A DNA stretch of 41,010 nt from an uncultured Anaerovibrio sp. (GCA_934196075.1 CAKPVW010000014.1:1-41010), one strand, 5' to 3'; shown: positions 24,555-33,045, numbered from the stretch's first letter. Numbers and translations are program-made. The notes: generated by a model not told the origin, from the sequence alone.

Positions 24555-26489
24555 TTAGAAGGTCAGGTTAAAGCCAACCTGATAGAAACGACCACCGCAA
24601 GGATAATAATTACCATAAGAAGTTTTTTGCTCATAGTATTCCTGATTGGTCAGATTATTCACCTTGAAATAAGTGGTCAGCTCTTTATTAACCTCATAGC
24701 TAAGGTTGAAATCCCAAATATTATAGCTGCTATTACCATTGTAATAACGTGCTTCCAGGCCGCTGCCAATGGTGCCCAGCAGATTTGCCTTCCAGGCACC
24801 ACTGTGATAGTGCACACCCAGCTTATAGCCATTTGGCTGGAGATTATTATCCAAAACCATCCCCATACCTTCATTTTTGTCAACCTCACGCTTAATATAG
24901 GAATAACCTAGGTCATAGCTCCACATTGGGCTGAGCTTCTGCTTAAAGGAAAGCTCCATACCTCTCTGCTTTTCCTTATTAGCATTGAGGGCATACCAAT
25001 TAAAGGTTACAGGATCAGATCCCCATCTGATAGCATCATTCAATTCTGTAATGAAGAAGGAAATTCCTGCACTGGTATTTTCATCGAAATTGTGATCCAT
25101 ACCAATGGTAGCAGTATAACCGGTTTCAGGACGCAAGTCAGGATTACCAAACATTCCCATACCAAAGCCCCAGTCCTGCTTGTAATACAAATCATCCATA
25201 GTTGGTGCCTTAAATACCTTACCCCAGGATGCATAAACATGAGTGTCCTTGTCTGCAAGATAGTTCAAGGCAACTTTAGGTGACCAATGTGTGCCAAATT
25301 TACTATGATGATCCATACGAACCCCAGGCACCAAGGTCCACTTGTCAGCTAATTGCCAAGTATCCTGCAAATACAAAGCTTCCTGAGTAACACGCTCGTC
25401 TTTATAATTTCCACCAGACATTGCTGCTGGATTTTCTGCTCTTCCTTGATGCCACTCTGCACCAGCTACCAATGTATGTTGATCATTCAGCTTCCAACCA
25501 TCCTGATAATCAACACCAATAGTTCTATTGCTCAACCACCCCTGGTTATAAATTCCCTTATCATTATAGAACCATCTTACATAAGCCGGTACATCAGCAT
25601 CCTCTTTAAAATTATAGGTTATGGCATAATTATTAAAATTTTCCTTCAAACGAGGAACTGGATCTGATATGGCTGTTGAGGTATTTCCCATACAGTTATA
25701 CTGCCCTGCATCTACTGATTTATGAGCATAGTACAATGTCAAGGACTCAGCATCGGAAAAACGATTATTCAGCTTCATGGAAAAACTGTTATTATTATAA
25801 TCACTATTTTCCATGGTAGGGCTATTGCCATCGAATTTATAATCAAAATGACCTCTCCGCTGAATACCACCAGTAATCAGCCAGCTAAAATCATTTTCTC
25901 TGCCCTGAGTGGTAATTTCATAATTATGAGTATTCCAAGAGCCGGTATTCATATCAATCTTAGTTTGATTCTTATATACCTTCTTGGTAATAATATTAAT
26001 TACACCGCCTACAGCATCACTGCCATAGAGGGCACTACTGCCACCCTTAACTATTTCTATGCGCTGAATATTTTCCATGGTAGGAAGCATATTCATATCC
26101 ACGCTAAAACGCCCGCTAGATACGCCTTGATCATCATTTAAACGCTGACCATCAACCATAATAACAACTCTATCGTTGCCATTTATCCGCACACGCTGCT
26201 GTGCTCCACCGCCCTGACGTACTACAGATACACCATTAACATGACCAATAGCCTCATCCAAGCTGCTGAAATGATTGGCCTCAATCTCCTTAGCAGTAAT
26301 TACAGCCACATTAGCAGGGGTTTCCATGGTCTTGCTAGGCATACGTTCAGCAGTTACAATGGTATCATCCATTTCATAGACATCTGCCCCCCCTGACTGC
26401 ACATCAACATTTTCCGCTGCCAGTGCTCCGCTGCTGCCAGCCATAAGTGCCAGAGTAATACCAATTGTCAGCCATCTTTTTCTTCTCAT
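24555..26489 (-). CDS. btuB: TonB-dependent outer-membrane receptor, BtuB-like (cobalamin)
   Basis: A 644-residue TonB-dependent receptor. Signal peptide to about residue 24 (ALA then AEN), a TonB box near 41-47 (DDTIVTA), the plug domain (TPANVAVITAKEIEA, VRINGNDRVVIMVDGQRL, IQRIEIVKGGSSALYGSDAVGGVINIITKK), then a beta-barrel ending in aromatic F (FYQVGFNLTF), the usual outer-membrane insertion signal. The cobalamin riboswitch in its leader points to vitamin B12 or another corrinoid as substrate, which is stronger evidence than the plug sequence. AAGGAG lies 7 nt from the ATG. A vitamin B12 ABC transporter (BtuCDF) is not in the window. Confidence 0.92.
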   Translation of the reverse strand: MRRKRWLTIGITLALMAGSSGALAAENVDVQSGGADVYEMDDTIVTAERMPSKTMETPANVAVITAKEIEANHFSSLDEAIGHVNGVSVVRQGGGAQQRVRINGNDRVVIMVDGQRLNDDQGVSSGRFSVDMNMLPTMENIQRIEIVKGGSSALYGSDAVGGVINIITKKVYKNQTKIDMNTGSWNTHNYEITTQGRENDFSWLITGGIQRRGHFDYKFDGNSPTMENSDYNNNSFSMKLNNRFSDAESLTLYYAHKSVDAGQYNCMGNTSTAISDPVPRLKENFNNYAITYNFKEDADVPAYVRWFYNDKGIYNQGWLSNRTIGVDYQDGWKLNDQHTLVAGAEWHQGRAENPAAMSGGNYKDERVTQEALYLQDTWQLADKWTLVPGVRMDHHSKFGTHWSPKVALNYLADKDTHVYASWGKVFKAPTMDDLYYKQDWGFGMGMFGNPDLRPETGYTATIGMDHNFDENTSAGISFFITELNDAIRWGSDPVTFNWYALNANKEKQRGMELSFKQKLSPMWSYDLGYSYIKREVDKNEGMGMVLDNNLQPNGYKLGVHYHSGAWKANLLGTIGSGLEARYYNGNSSYNIWDFNLSYEVNKELTTYFKVNNLTNQEYYEQKTSYGNYYPCGGRFYQVGFNLTF

Positions 26490-26535
26490 TGTTTCTCTCC
26501 TTTATTTCTACAAAACCTTCACCGCTGAGAGGTAC

Positions 26536-26568
26536 AAAAAAACCATCTGTTTTGAGCAAACAGATGGT
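26536..26568 (-). terminator. Riboswitch-associated intrinsic terminator before btuB
   Basis: Perfect 11-bp stem (26542-26552 with 26558-26568), 5-nt loop, followed on the minus strand by six U (26541-26536). It lies about 50 nt before the btuB start and about 80 nt after the aptamer. It is the likely off-switch when cobalamin binds. Confidence 0.85.
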
Positions 26569-26647
26569 CAAACCGCAATCTAAACAAAAATCATGGCTGC
26601 GCATCCCCTACCCATCGCTCGCAGGTACAAGCAGATAAAAATCTGCT

Positions 26648-26822
26648 AACGGTGACGATAAAACAGGCAGTTCTCCTGACTCGACTTCATCGTTTTGCAC
26701 GCCTTCCCAGAATTGCTCCCAGTGGCATATATGTGCATCACTCAGTCTTACAGTGGCGGGACCGTTCCAGCTTTTCACTGGATTCTCTATTAAGTCTGAT
26801 AAACAGACACCTGTCCGTACAT
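26648..26822 (-). promoter_or_regulatory. Cobalamin riboswitch aptamer
   Basis: The minus strand carries the B12 box AGTCAGGAGAACTGCC (26681-26666) and, upstream, the conserved core GAATCCAGTGAAAAGCTGG followed by GGTCCCGCCACTGTA (26764-26750), both recognisable AdoCbl riboswitch elements. GGTG near 26812 can pair with CACC near 26653 to close the aptamer. A small hairpin (26630-26647) follows, then the terminator. The 441-bp region between fluC and btuB thus holds a promoter, this aptamer and its expression platform. Exact ends and class are estimated by eye. Confidence 0.9.
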
Positions 26823-26836
26823 ATTAAACTTCTATA

Positions 26837-26865
26837 ATTATACAATTATGGACAAAATTTGTCAA
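26837..26865 (-). promoter_or_regulatory. Consensus promoter of the btuB operon
   Basis: Minus strand: TTGACA (26865-26860), exactly 17 nt, TATAAT (26842-26837). A full consensus housekeeping promoter. Transcription would begin near 26830, right before the riboswitch, so constitutive initiation is controlled afterwards by the aptamer. Confidence 0.9.
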
Positions 26866-26930
26866 ACAAATACCCTTCATCTGCCCTTTACCTGACTATA
26901 TCTTCGCTCTCATCAAATAAAGCCCTATTT

Positions 26931-27323
26931 TCAATTCAAAGTATTTGCTGCCAACATACCTGCCAGCACAGCTCCGATACCCAGGCATACATTACCAGCC
27001 ACATTCATAATGGAGGAAAGAATATGCTGATTCTGGATAAGGCTAACCGTTTCCATACTAAAGGAGGAAAAGGTGGTAAAGCCACCTAGAAAGCCAACTA
27101 ACAGCAAAAGTCTTATATGCTCTGGCACTGCCATTCCCCTATTGAGAAAACAGAACATAGCAAAGCCCATAAGAAAGCTGCCAATAATATTAGCTGTAAA
27201 GGTGCCAAGAGGAAAATTTCCTCCCACCTGATGGCCAATAAATGTGGTTACCAGATAACGGCTGACAGCACCTAGGCCACCGCCTAGAAAAACCAACAAG
27301 GGATTCCATAGCATTTCAGACAT
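26931..27323 (-). CDS. crcB: Fluoride channel FluC (CrcB)
   Basis: FluC exports fluoride through a dual-topology dimer. The 130-residue protein has four membrane segments and the family motifs GGGLGAVSRY, GTFTANIIGSF and GFLGGFTTFSSFS (phenylalanine box and sodium site). Its ATG overlaps the preceding stop (TAATG) and an AGGAG lies 8 nt upstream, so it is coupled to the CofE-like gene. I see no fluoride riboswitch in front of this unit, so its link to the two upstream genes is odd. A single gene, as expected for a homodimer, is present. Confidence 0.93.
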   Translation of the reverse strand: MSEMLWNPLLVFLGGGLGAVSRYLVTTFIGHQVGGNFPLGTFTANIIGSFLMGFAMFCFLNRGMAVPEHIRLLLLVGFLGGFTTFSSFSMETVSLIQNQHILSSIMNVAGNVCLGIGAVLAGMLAANTLN

Positions 27324-27985
27324 TAGCCCTGCTCCTGCAGCTGACGGTAATTCTTGATAATAACGATAGGAGTTTTCTGAGAAGCATTACCAAATGGATT
27401 GTCAATCAACAATCTAGCAGCTCTTTCTCCATCCAGTCCCTCAGTAGCGCCTACTACACGGGAACGCTTCAGGTCATTTACATCAGCAATCAAACCGCCA
27501 AAGCAGCCCAGACGCTTCTTTAGCTTCTCCACTACCTCATTAGGATTCTTTGGGCCATAAACAATATGCTTGTCAAATGGAGGCATAGTACCAGTAACAT
27601 CATCAATCAGAGCAGTCTGCTCACCGCCCCATTTATAGAAAAGGCCATTCATACCAACCAGCTTGCCCAGGAAGCCCAGCACCAAAGCACCAGCTACCCG
27701 CCATTTGCCCTCTACGTCCATCAGGGACTGCATACCATGAGGGCTAGCCAGGGAACCATAATCAGGAATAAAACGACAGCACAGTCTAGCTACACGGGTA
27801 ATCTTCAAATCCTCTGGACGAACAGCTCTCCCCTGAGTAATAGCTACCACGCTTTCTGCTACAGAAATAACATCATCCGGGCCAATCTTCCCCTTGGTAT
27901 AACGCTCAACCTCGTCAATAATATCATCCTTATCAGTCAGGATACGGGTTGGAACTGGAATCAAATCTATCTTTATCTCACTCAT
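27323..27985 (-). CDS. Coenzyme F420-0:L-glutamate ligase-like protein (CofE family)
   Basis: CofE proper adds glutamates to coenzyme F420. The 220-residue protein shows family motifs: [54 protein letters not shown], and a late [17 protein letters not shown]420 is not expected in a Negativicutes, and no other cof gene is here, so the homologue may ligate amino acids to another acceptor. It is part of a unit with an upstream membrane-anchored unknown (15-nt gap) and fluC downstream (1-nt overlap). ATG 27985 follows GGGAGG by 8 nt. Confidence 0.8.
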   Translation of the reverse strand: MSEIKIDLIPVPTRILTDKDDIIDEVERYTKGKIGPDDVISVAESVVAITQGRAVRPEDLKITRVARLCCRFIPDYGSLASPHGMQSLMDVEGKWRVAGALVLGFLGKLVGMNGLFYKWGGEQTALIDDVTGTMPPFDKHIVYGPKNPNEVVEKLKKRLGCFGGLIADVNDLKRSRVVGATEGLDGERAARLLIDNPFGNASQKTPIVIIKNYRQLQEQG

Positions 27986-28000
27986 TGCTGCAACCTCCCA

Positions 28001-28576
28001 TTAATCCTTTACCAGCTCTACGCCAAGCAGGTTAGCTACTTCGGCAGCAGGCACCTCAATACGAACCTGACGATAATGACATGGCATACGGCCAGTCTCC
28101 AGCCAAATCAGCTGGAAATTGAAATCTGGCATATGAGCCACAGCCTCTTTCAAGGTCATGCCCTTTCTAGCTGTAAGACGAACCTGGGCACGAATGGCAG
28201 CCTTATCCAAGCCGTCCTTATATCCCTTGGCCTGAATAATATATGCCTCAAAATAATCATCCTCACGAGGTACCCCTACCAGCTCAGCATGACCCCTGGT
28301 TTCCAAACCATCATACTGTTCATAGGGCAGCTGAGGCCGGACAAAAGCATCCATAATGGTAGCACACTGCTTGCCCTGATTTTCAAAGCCAATATCGGTG
28401 GTCAGCACCATACTGTTTTCTGTAACCTCCTCTGCCTTGAAAGCAGTGCGGCTATCTACCAATGGTACAATAATCTCCGTACCAGCATGGCATAGATACA
28501 GCTTTACCAGCAGACACAAAACAACTACTATGACAGCCAGCCACAGCAGACAATTTCCCAAAGTAAATGTACACAT
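28001..28576 (-). CDS. Unknown membrane-anchored protein upstream of CofE-like gene
   Basis: I do not recognise this 191-residue protein. A single hydrophobic segment at about 8-29 (NCLLWLAVIVVVLCLLVKLYLC) should anchor it, followed by a soluble domain rich in beta-type segments (EIIVPLVDSRTAF, SMVLTTDIGFENQGKQ, AELVGVPREDDYFEAYIIQA). A conserved-looking AQVRLTARKG and the cysteine in RMPCHYRQVRIEV are noted. No lipobox or cleavable signal is evident. GGAGG lies 8 nt upstream of the ATG. Tight linkage to the CofE-like gene suggests a shared process. Confidence 0.7.
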   Translation of the reverse strand: MCTFTLGNCLLWLAVIVVVLCLLVKLYLCHAGTEIIVPLVDSRTAFKAEEVTENSMVLTTDIGFENQGKQCATIMDAFVRPQLPYEQYDGLETRGHAELVGVPREDDYFEAYIIQAKGYKDGLDKAAIRAQVRLTARKGMTLKEAVAHMPDFNFQLIWLETGRMPCHYRQVRIEVPAAEVANLLGVELVKD

Positions 28577-28669
28577 AAATTTTTCCTCCCATTAGTATAT
28601 AAATACAAATATGCAAAATACATCATCGATAAACTTATTGCCAACAGGGTATATCTCCCCTGTCTCAAT

Positions 28670-29077
28670 CTATTCTAATGCCTTTCGCAATCTTTCATAA
28701 TATTTAGCTGGCAATCTGGTAATATGTCCAGTTTCCATGCTGGTAAAGACATTCTGAGTACGTCCTGTTACCAGCAACAGATTATCAGATTTCCGCAATA
28801 CCCGATAGGCAAAGGCCATCTTGGCCTTGGTCAAAGCCTCCGGGGTAGTTTCTATCAACAGCTCATCATCAAAACGAGCAGAATTCATATATTTGGCGCT
28901 AACCTCTGTAATAGGAAATACATAGCCATCATCCATCATTTCTGTCAGGGTAATACCTGCTGCCCGAAGAAATTCCACTCTGCCGATTTCAAACCAGCGA
29001 ATATAGTTGGCATGATGCACCACAGCCATAGCATCTGTATCATAAAAGTTAACCTTGTGGATTGCTGTCGTAACCAT
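28670..29077 (-). CDS. YbgC-like acyl-CoA thioesterase (4HBT hotdog fold)
   Basis: The 135-residue protein matches 4-hydroxybenzoyl-CoA thioesterase family members of the YbgC/FadM type. The signature VNFYDTDAMAVVHHANYIRWFEIGRVEFL contains the catalytic Asp (YDTDAM) and the HHANY segment. Length is usual. Its substrate, probably an acyl-CoA or acyl-ACP, cannot be told from sequence. ATG 29077 follows AAGGAGG by 7-8 nt. It has its own promoter after the antiporter terminator. A short GC stem after the stop (28644-28663) lacks a U tract. Confidence 0.87.
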   Translation of the reverse strand: MVTTAIHKVNFYDTDAMAVVHHANYIRWFEIGRVEFLRAAGITLTEMMDDGYVFPITEVSAKYMNSARFDDELLIETTPEALTKAKMAFAYRVLRKSDNLLLVTGRTQNVFTSMETGHITRLPAKYYERLRKALE

Positions 29078-29126
29078 ATTCCAGCCTCCTTCTATTCAAA
29101 AAATATATATCTTCAATAACCTTTAC

Positions 29127-29155
29127 ACTATAAATCTATTATGGCAAAAAGTCAA
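29127..29155 (-). promoter_or_regulatory. Promoter of the thioesterase gene
   Basis: Minus strand: TTGACT (29155-29150), 17-nt spacer, TATAGT (29132-29127). It lies about 50 nt upstream of the thioesterase start codon, in the 195-nt gap that also holds the nhaC terminator. Confidence 0.75.
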
Positions 29156-29219
29156 GAATTACGAGAAATTAATCATTTCACGCCAAAGAAATGCTTAAAA
29201 GTCCATCCTTAATAATATG

Positions 29220-29256
29220 CAAAAACGCCGCAGACTTTCCAAAAATCTACGGCGTT
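29220..29256 (-). terminator. Terminator of the nhaC-like gene
   Basis: Stem 29225-29230 with 29250-29255 (ACGCCG/CGGCGT), one mismatch, then 29232-29234 with 29246-29248; 11-nt loop. On the minus strand a run of U (29225-29221) follows. It is 17 nt after the stop codon. Confidence 0.85.
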
Positions 29257-29272
29257 GCAGAATCATGTAAAA

Positions 29273-30778
29273 TTAATGTGCTACATCTACTGGCTTTACC
29301 TTGAAATAAATAACCAGCATAATGATTACCATAATACCCAAGGCAGTAGCCAATCCCAGCCAGCCATTCTTGGTGAAGCCATCTACCAGATAGCCCACAA
29401 AGCTGGCGGTAGAAACCATAGCCACATATGGAATCTGAGTATTAACATGGTCAATATGACTGCACTGTGCACCAGCAGAAGCCAAGATAGTGGTATCAGA
29501 AATTGGGGAAGCGTGGTCACCGCCTACTGCACCAGAGAGAACTGCTGCTACAGTCAATACCAGCAGGCTTGGATCTCCGTTGCCAATAACGGCAATAGCA
29601 ATAGGAATCAGAATACCAAAGGTACCCCAGGATGTACCAGTGGCAAAAGCCAACACAATAGCTACCAGGAAGAAAATAGCTGGCAGGAATACCAATACAT
29701 CTACATTGGCGCTAACCAGATTGCCTACATAACCACCCAAGTTCAAATACTTGTCGCTGCAGATACCGGACAAGGTCCAAGCAAAGCAGAGAATCAGATT
29801 AGCAGGAGTCATAGCCTTGAAGCCCTGAGCAAAGGTCTCACAGAAAGAGCTGAAGGTAATAACCCGGCGAGGCAGATACAGAAGAGCTGTAAAAACAAAG
29901 GCGATAAAAGAGCCAAATACCAGAGACTTACTGGAATCACAATCCGCAAAGGCCTGCTGAATAGAAGCTCCCTCATTAATACCGCCAGTGTACAGCATAC
30001 CATAAACGCAGGCGCCAATCAGCACTAACAAAGGCAGTACCAAATCAATAATCTTGCCATTACCCTCTACATGAGCTTCCTCACTGTCTCTGTACTCCTC
30101 AGGTACAATAAAATGTTCCTGATTTCTCTTAACGTATTTGGCCATAGCAAATACATCTCGCTGAGACCAGATAATGAACAGCATAAACAAAATAGTCATC
30201 CAGGCATAAAGATTAAATGGAATAGTCTGCAAAAACAGGCTAAAGCCATCCAGCTCGCTGCCCTCTGGCAGAGAGGAGCCTACAGCCGCTGCCCAGCTGG
30301 ACACCGGCGCCAAAATACATACAGGAGCTGCTGTAGCATCAATAATATAGGCCAGCTTGGCTCTTGAAATCTTAAACCTATCTGTAATAGGACGCATAAC
30401 AGTACCAACTGTAAGACAGTTGAAATAATCATCAATAAAAATAACCACACCCAGCAAAGCAGTCAACAGCATGGAACTGCGACGTCCGCTAATGTTGCGG
30501 GCTGCCCATTCACCATAGGCTCTGGTTGCACCGGAGCGTGTAATAGCCGCCACCAGAATACCCAGAATAACCAGGAAAATCAGAATATTGATATTTCCTC
30601 CCACCTTGTCCGCCATAACCTCAAACAAGGTCATAATGGCATTCAAGACATTAAAATTGGTGTACAGCAAGGCTCCGGAGAAAATACCGATAAGCAGTGA
30701 CATGTACACCTCTTTGGTTGCCAAAGCCAAAACAATGGTAATAATCGGAGGCAATACTGACCAAACAGTTTCCGCCAT
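29273..30778 (-). CDS. NhaC-family Na+/H+ antiporter-type transporter
   Basis: A 501-residue polytopic membrane protein, about 11-12 segments, of the NhaC superfamily. Members exchange protons for Na+ or for organic anions. Motifs include an early IIVLALATKEVYMSLLIGI, IDDYFNCLTVGTVMRPITD, a TGTSWGTFGILIPIA region near residue 390 and AVGGDHASPISDTTILASAG, the family's conserved ion-site sequence. ATG 30778 has AGGGA 7 nt upstream; the ATG at 30802 lacks a site. It follows a GntR regulator but has its own promoter. Whether it moves Na+ or a carboxylate/amino acid cannot be told; amino acid-linked NhaC members are known. Confidence 0.88.
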   Translation of the reverse strand: MAETVWSVLPPIITIVLALATKEVYMSLLIGIFSGALLYTNFNVLNAIMTLFEVMADKVGGNINILIFLVILGILVAAITRSGATRAYGEWAARNISGRRSSMLLTALLGVVIFIDDYFNCLTVGTVMRPITDRFKISRAKLAYIIDATAAPVCILAPVSSWAAAVGSSLPEGSELDGFSLFLQTIPFNLYAWMTILFMLFIIWSQRDVFAMAKYVKRNQEHFIVPEEYRDSEEAHVEGNGKIIDLVLPLLVLIGACVYGMLYTGGINEGASIQQAFADCDSSKSLVFGSFIAFVFTALLYLPRRVITFSSFCETFAQGFKAMTPANLILCFAWTLSGICSDKYLNLGGYVGNLVSANVDVLVFLPAIFFLVAIVLAFATGTSWGTFGILIPIAIAVIGNGDPSLLVLTVAAVLSGAVGGDHASPISDTTILASAGAQCSHIDHVNTQIPYVAMVSTASFVGYLVDGFTKNGWLGLATALGIMVIIMLVIYFKVKPVDVAH

Positions 30779-30820
30779 AAAAAAATCCCTACTTTCTTGC
30801 ATATAATAACTGACTTATGT

Positions 30821-30849
30821 ATTGTATAGCAAAAAAGTATATTTAACAA
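30821..30849 (-). promoter_or_regulatory. Promoter of the nhaC-like gene
   Basis: Minus strand: TTGTTA (30849-30844), 17-nt spacer, TACAAT (30826-30821). Just upstream, over the GntR stop codon, lies a direct repeat TGTATACTTA / TGTATGCTTA (30871-30880 and 30882-30891), 11 nt apart, a candidate regulator site. Confidence 0.65.
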
Positions 30850-30877
30850 GTCATTTGCGATATTTTTGCATGTATAC

Positions 30878-31588
30878 TTAATGTATGCTTACTGCCCGGA
30901 ATACATTGGTATCAGCCCGGTGTCTAGATTTGGAGTATTCAAAGGGCCTGCCATCACTGAGGAAAGCCACCTGAGCCACCTGCAGCACCGGCATTACCCC
31001 TTCAATCTGCAGCCACTCCTTTTCTTCCTCTGTAGGCATATCAGCACTGACAGTGCGGTGAGCAGACTGTATCTGTAGCTTTAATACATTCTCAATATGA
31101 CTATAAATAGAGTTCTCCAGTACCTCCATTTTGACACCTGGAATTACCTCTATTGGCATCTGGGTATATTCCACATTGCTAGGCTTGCCATCCAGAAAAC
31201 GCACCCGAACAATATCGTAGACAAAATCCTCTACACTGATTTTCAGCTTTTCTGCAATTTCCTCCGTAGGATGAACAATTTCAAACCGCTTCACCTCCGT
31301 ACGAATATCATGGCCTTCATTATTCTTGGAAAAGCCCTGAAACTGGCCACACATGCCTACATTCTCCACGTCCTCCTCCTGCACTCCCTTGACGAAGGTG
31401 CCGGAGCCACGGCGCTTTACCACCAATCCCTGCTTTACCAGTTCATCCACAGCCCTTTTAACAGTGATTCTGCTAACACCATATTGAGCACACATTTCCT
31501 TTTCCAAAGCCAGCTGACTGCCAGGCTCATATTTGCCACTAGCTATATCATTATAAATATCTCTAGCTATTTCTTCATATTTATTCAT
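30878..31588 (-). CDS. GntR-family regulator with UTRA domain (HutC type)
   Basis: The 236-residue protein has an N-terminal GntR winged helix (EIARDIYNDIASGKYEPGSQ, YGVSRITVKRAVDELVKQGL, VVKRRGSGTFV) and a UTRA ligand-binding domain from about 95 to the end (RVRFLDGKPSNVEYTQMP, SADMPTEEEKEWLQI, FEYSKSRHRADTNVFRA). HutC-type members usually repress neighbouring metabolic or transport genes until an effector binds. The second ATG (31588) is 6 nt after GAGGG; the first abuts it. It sits between an aminotransferase and an NhaC-type transporter, likely targets. An ATACTTAA motif occurs near both the GntR and nhaC promoters. Confidence 0.88.
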   Translation of the reverse strand: MNKYEEIARDIYNDIASGKYEPGSQLALEKEMCAQYGVSRITVKRAVDELVKQGLVVKRRGSGTFVKGVQEEDVENVGMCGQFQGFSKNNEGHDIRTEVKRFEIVHPTEEIAEKLKISVEDFVYDIVRVRFLDGKPSNVEYTQMPIEVIPGVKMEVLENSIYSHIENVLKLQIQSAHRTVSADMPTEEEKEWLQIEGVMPVLQVAQVAFLSDGRPFEYSKSRHRADTNVFRAVSIH

Positions 31589-31734
31589 AACCATCCCTCT
31601 ATCCTAAATCTACCTTACCTCTATGCAACAAATTCCTAGAAGTAAATCATACTTAACATTATATCTAGTTTATAACATATGCAATTAGTTTTCAAGAAAT
31701 TTATATTTCTTTTAGAATTTAAGCTATATCTTTT

Positions 31735-31787
31735 TAAAAAATAACAGTACCAAGCAGAAATCTACTTGATTCTACCTGATACTGTTA
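31735..31787 (-). terminator. Terminator after the aminotransferase gene
   Basis: An 8-bp stem (31742-31749 with 31780-31787) encloses a 30-nt loop; on the minus strand it is followed by TTTTTT. The stem starts 11 nt after the aminotransferase stop codon. The loop is long, so this is less certain than the others. Confidence 0.6.
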
Positions 31788-31797
31788 GCAATATATT

Positions 31798-32967
31798 TTA
31801 TTTACCGAAGATACCGCTGGCAGCTACAGCATCCACAATTTTTCTCATGGTGTCCTCGCTTTGTACTAGCGCCATGCGGACATAGCCCTCCCCAGATGGG
31901 CCAAAAGCACTGCCTGGAGTTACCAGCACCCCGGTCTTGTCCAGCAAATCTGCCACAAAAGACTCAGAATCCTGATAGCTGCTAGGAATTGGCGCCCACA
32001 CAAACATGGTGCCTGCCGGCTTTTCCATGTGCCAGCCTGCCTCTATAAGACCATCACAAAGCACATCCCGACGATGCTCATAAGCAGCTCTGGTTTCTGC
32101 TACTACAGCTTGATTACCTGTGAGAGCCTCCACTGCTGCTGCCTGAATTGGCAAAAACATACCATAATCCATATTGGACTTCAAGGTTTTCAGCATCCCT
32201 ACCACGTCCTTATTGCCTACACAGAAGCCAATGCGTGCCCCGGCCAGTCCATAGGTCTTAGAGAGAGAATTAAACTCTACACCTACCTCCCTAGCGCCAG
32301 GAATGCTTAAAAAGCTGCCACAGCTCTGACCATCAAATACTAACTCACTGTAGGCATTATCATGGAGAACAATAATATCATACTTTTTGGCAAAGGCCAC
32401 CACCTCATGGTAGAAAGACTCTGGTGCCATAGCCGCCGTAGGATTATTGGGATAAGATACCAACATGAATTTAGCTTTGCGGGCTATTTCCTCTGGAATA
32501 TCCTGCAGCTGAATCACATAATCATTTTCCTTTTGCAAAGGCATATAATATAGCTCTGCCCCGGCAATACGAGGACCATCGGCAAAGATAGGATAGCAAG
32601 GATCTGGTACCAGCATAACATCCCCAGGGTCCAAAATAGACAGAGCAATATGGGAAAGGCCATCCTGAGAGCCTAGTAGGGAACAAATTTCTGTCTCAGG
32701 ATTCAATTCCACATCATAACGTCTCTTATACCACTGAACCACTGCCTCCAGCAGCTGCTGAGTATCATTAATGGCGTAAACATAATTAGCAGGCTTCATA
32801 ACCGCCTCTGCCATAACCTCCATAATTCGCTTGGTAGGAGGAATATTAGGAGCACCAATGCTCAAATCATATACTTCCTTGCCTTGGGCCAGTCTATTTT
32901 TCCGCATAACAGCCAGACGTGAAAATACACCCTCCCCAAACTGATTCATTCTATTTGCAAACTTCAC
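31798..32967 (-). CDS. Class I/II PLP-dependent aminotransferase (DapL/AlaT-like)
   Basis: The 389-residue protein has the fold-type I motifs: SIGAPNIPPTKRIME near the N-terminus, LLGSQDGLSHIAL, YPNNPTAAM (N175 region), HDNAYSEL (Asp and Tyr for PLP) and the PLP lysine at about 237 in SLSKTYGLAGARIGF. A late VRMALV holds the substrate carboxylate Arg. It resembles LL-diaminopimelate or alanine/aspartate aminotransferases of Firmicutes. The true substrate is uncertain. The start is a GTG at 32967 with AGAGAGG 8 nt upstream. No promoter can fit between the prs terminator and this start. It lies upstream of the UTRA regulator. Confidence 0.9.
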   Translation of the reverse strand: MKFANRMNQFGEGVFSRLAVMRKNRLAQGKEVYDLSIGAPNIPPTKRIMEVMAEAVMKPANYVYAINDTQQLLEAVVQWYKRRYDVELNPETEICSLLGSQDGLSHIALSILDPGDVMLVPDPCYPIFADGPRIAGAELYYMPLQKENDYVIQLQDIPEEIARKAKFMLVSYPNNPTAAMAPESFYHEVVAFAKKYDIIVLHDNAYSELVFDGQSCGSFLSIPGAREVGVEFNSLSKTYGLAGARIGFCVGNKDVVGMLKTLKSNMDYGMFLPIQAAAVEALTGNQAVVAETRAAYEHRRDVLCDGLIEAGWHMEKPAGTMFVWAPIPSSYQDSESFVADLLDKTGVLVTPGSAFGPSGEGYVRMALVQSEDTMRKIVDAVAASGIFGK

Positions 32968-32990
32968 AATACTAACCTCTCTTTACAAAA

Positions 32991-33017
32991 GAAAAAGGGC
33001 GAAATACATCGCCCTTT
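32991..33017 (-). terminator. Terminator between prs and the aminotransferase
   Basis: Stem of 9 bp (32994-33002 with 33009-33017), AAAGGGCGA/TCGCCCTTT, loop of 6 nt, followed on the minus strand by TTTTTC. It lies between the prs stop and, 24 nt further on, the aminotransferase start. The downstream gene's ribosome binding site is beyond it. Confidence 0.85.
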
Positions 33018-33045
33018 AGCTTTAATTTGAATATAACCCTGTGGC

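Noticed and set aside
26404..26604. A 66-codon minus-strand frame that runs through the riboswitch terminator into btuB
   Set aside because: It overlaps the terminator stem and the btuB start in another frame, and the peptide resembles nothing; most likely chance.
28644..28663. GC stem ACAGGG/CCCTGT after the thioesterase gene as a terminator
   Set aside because: Only 6 bp and no U tract follows on the minus strand.
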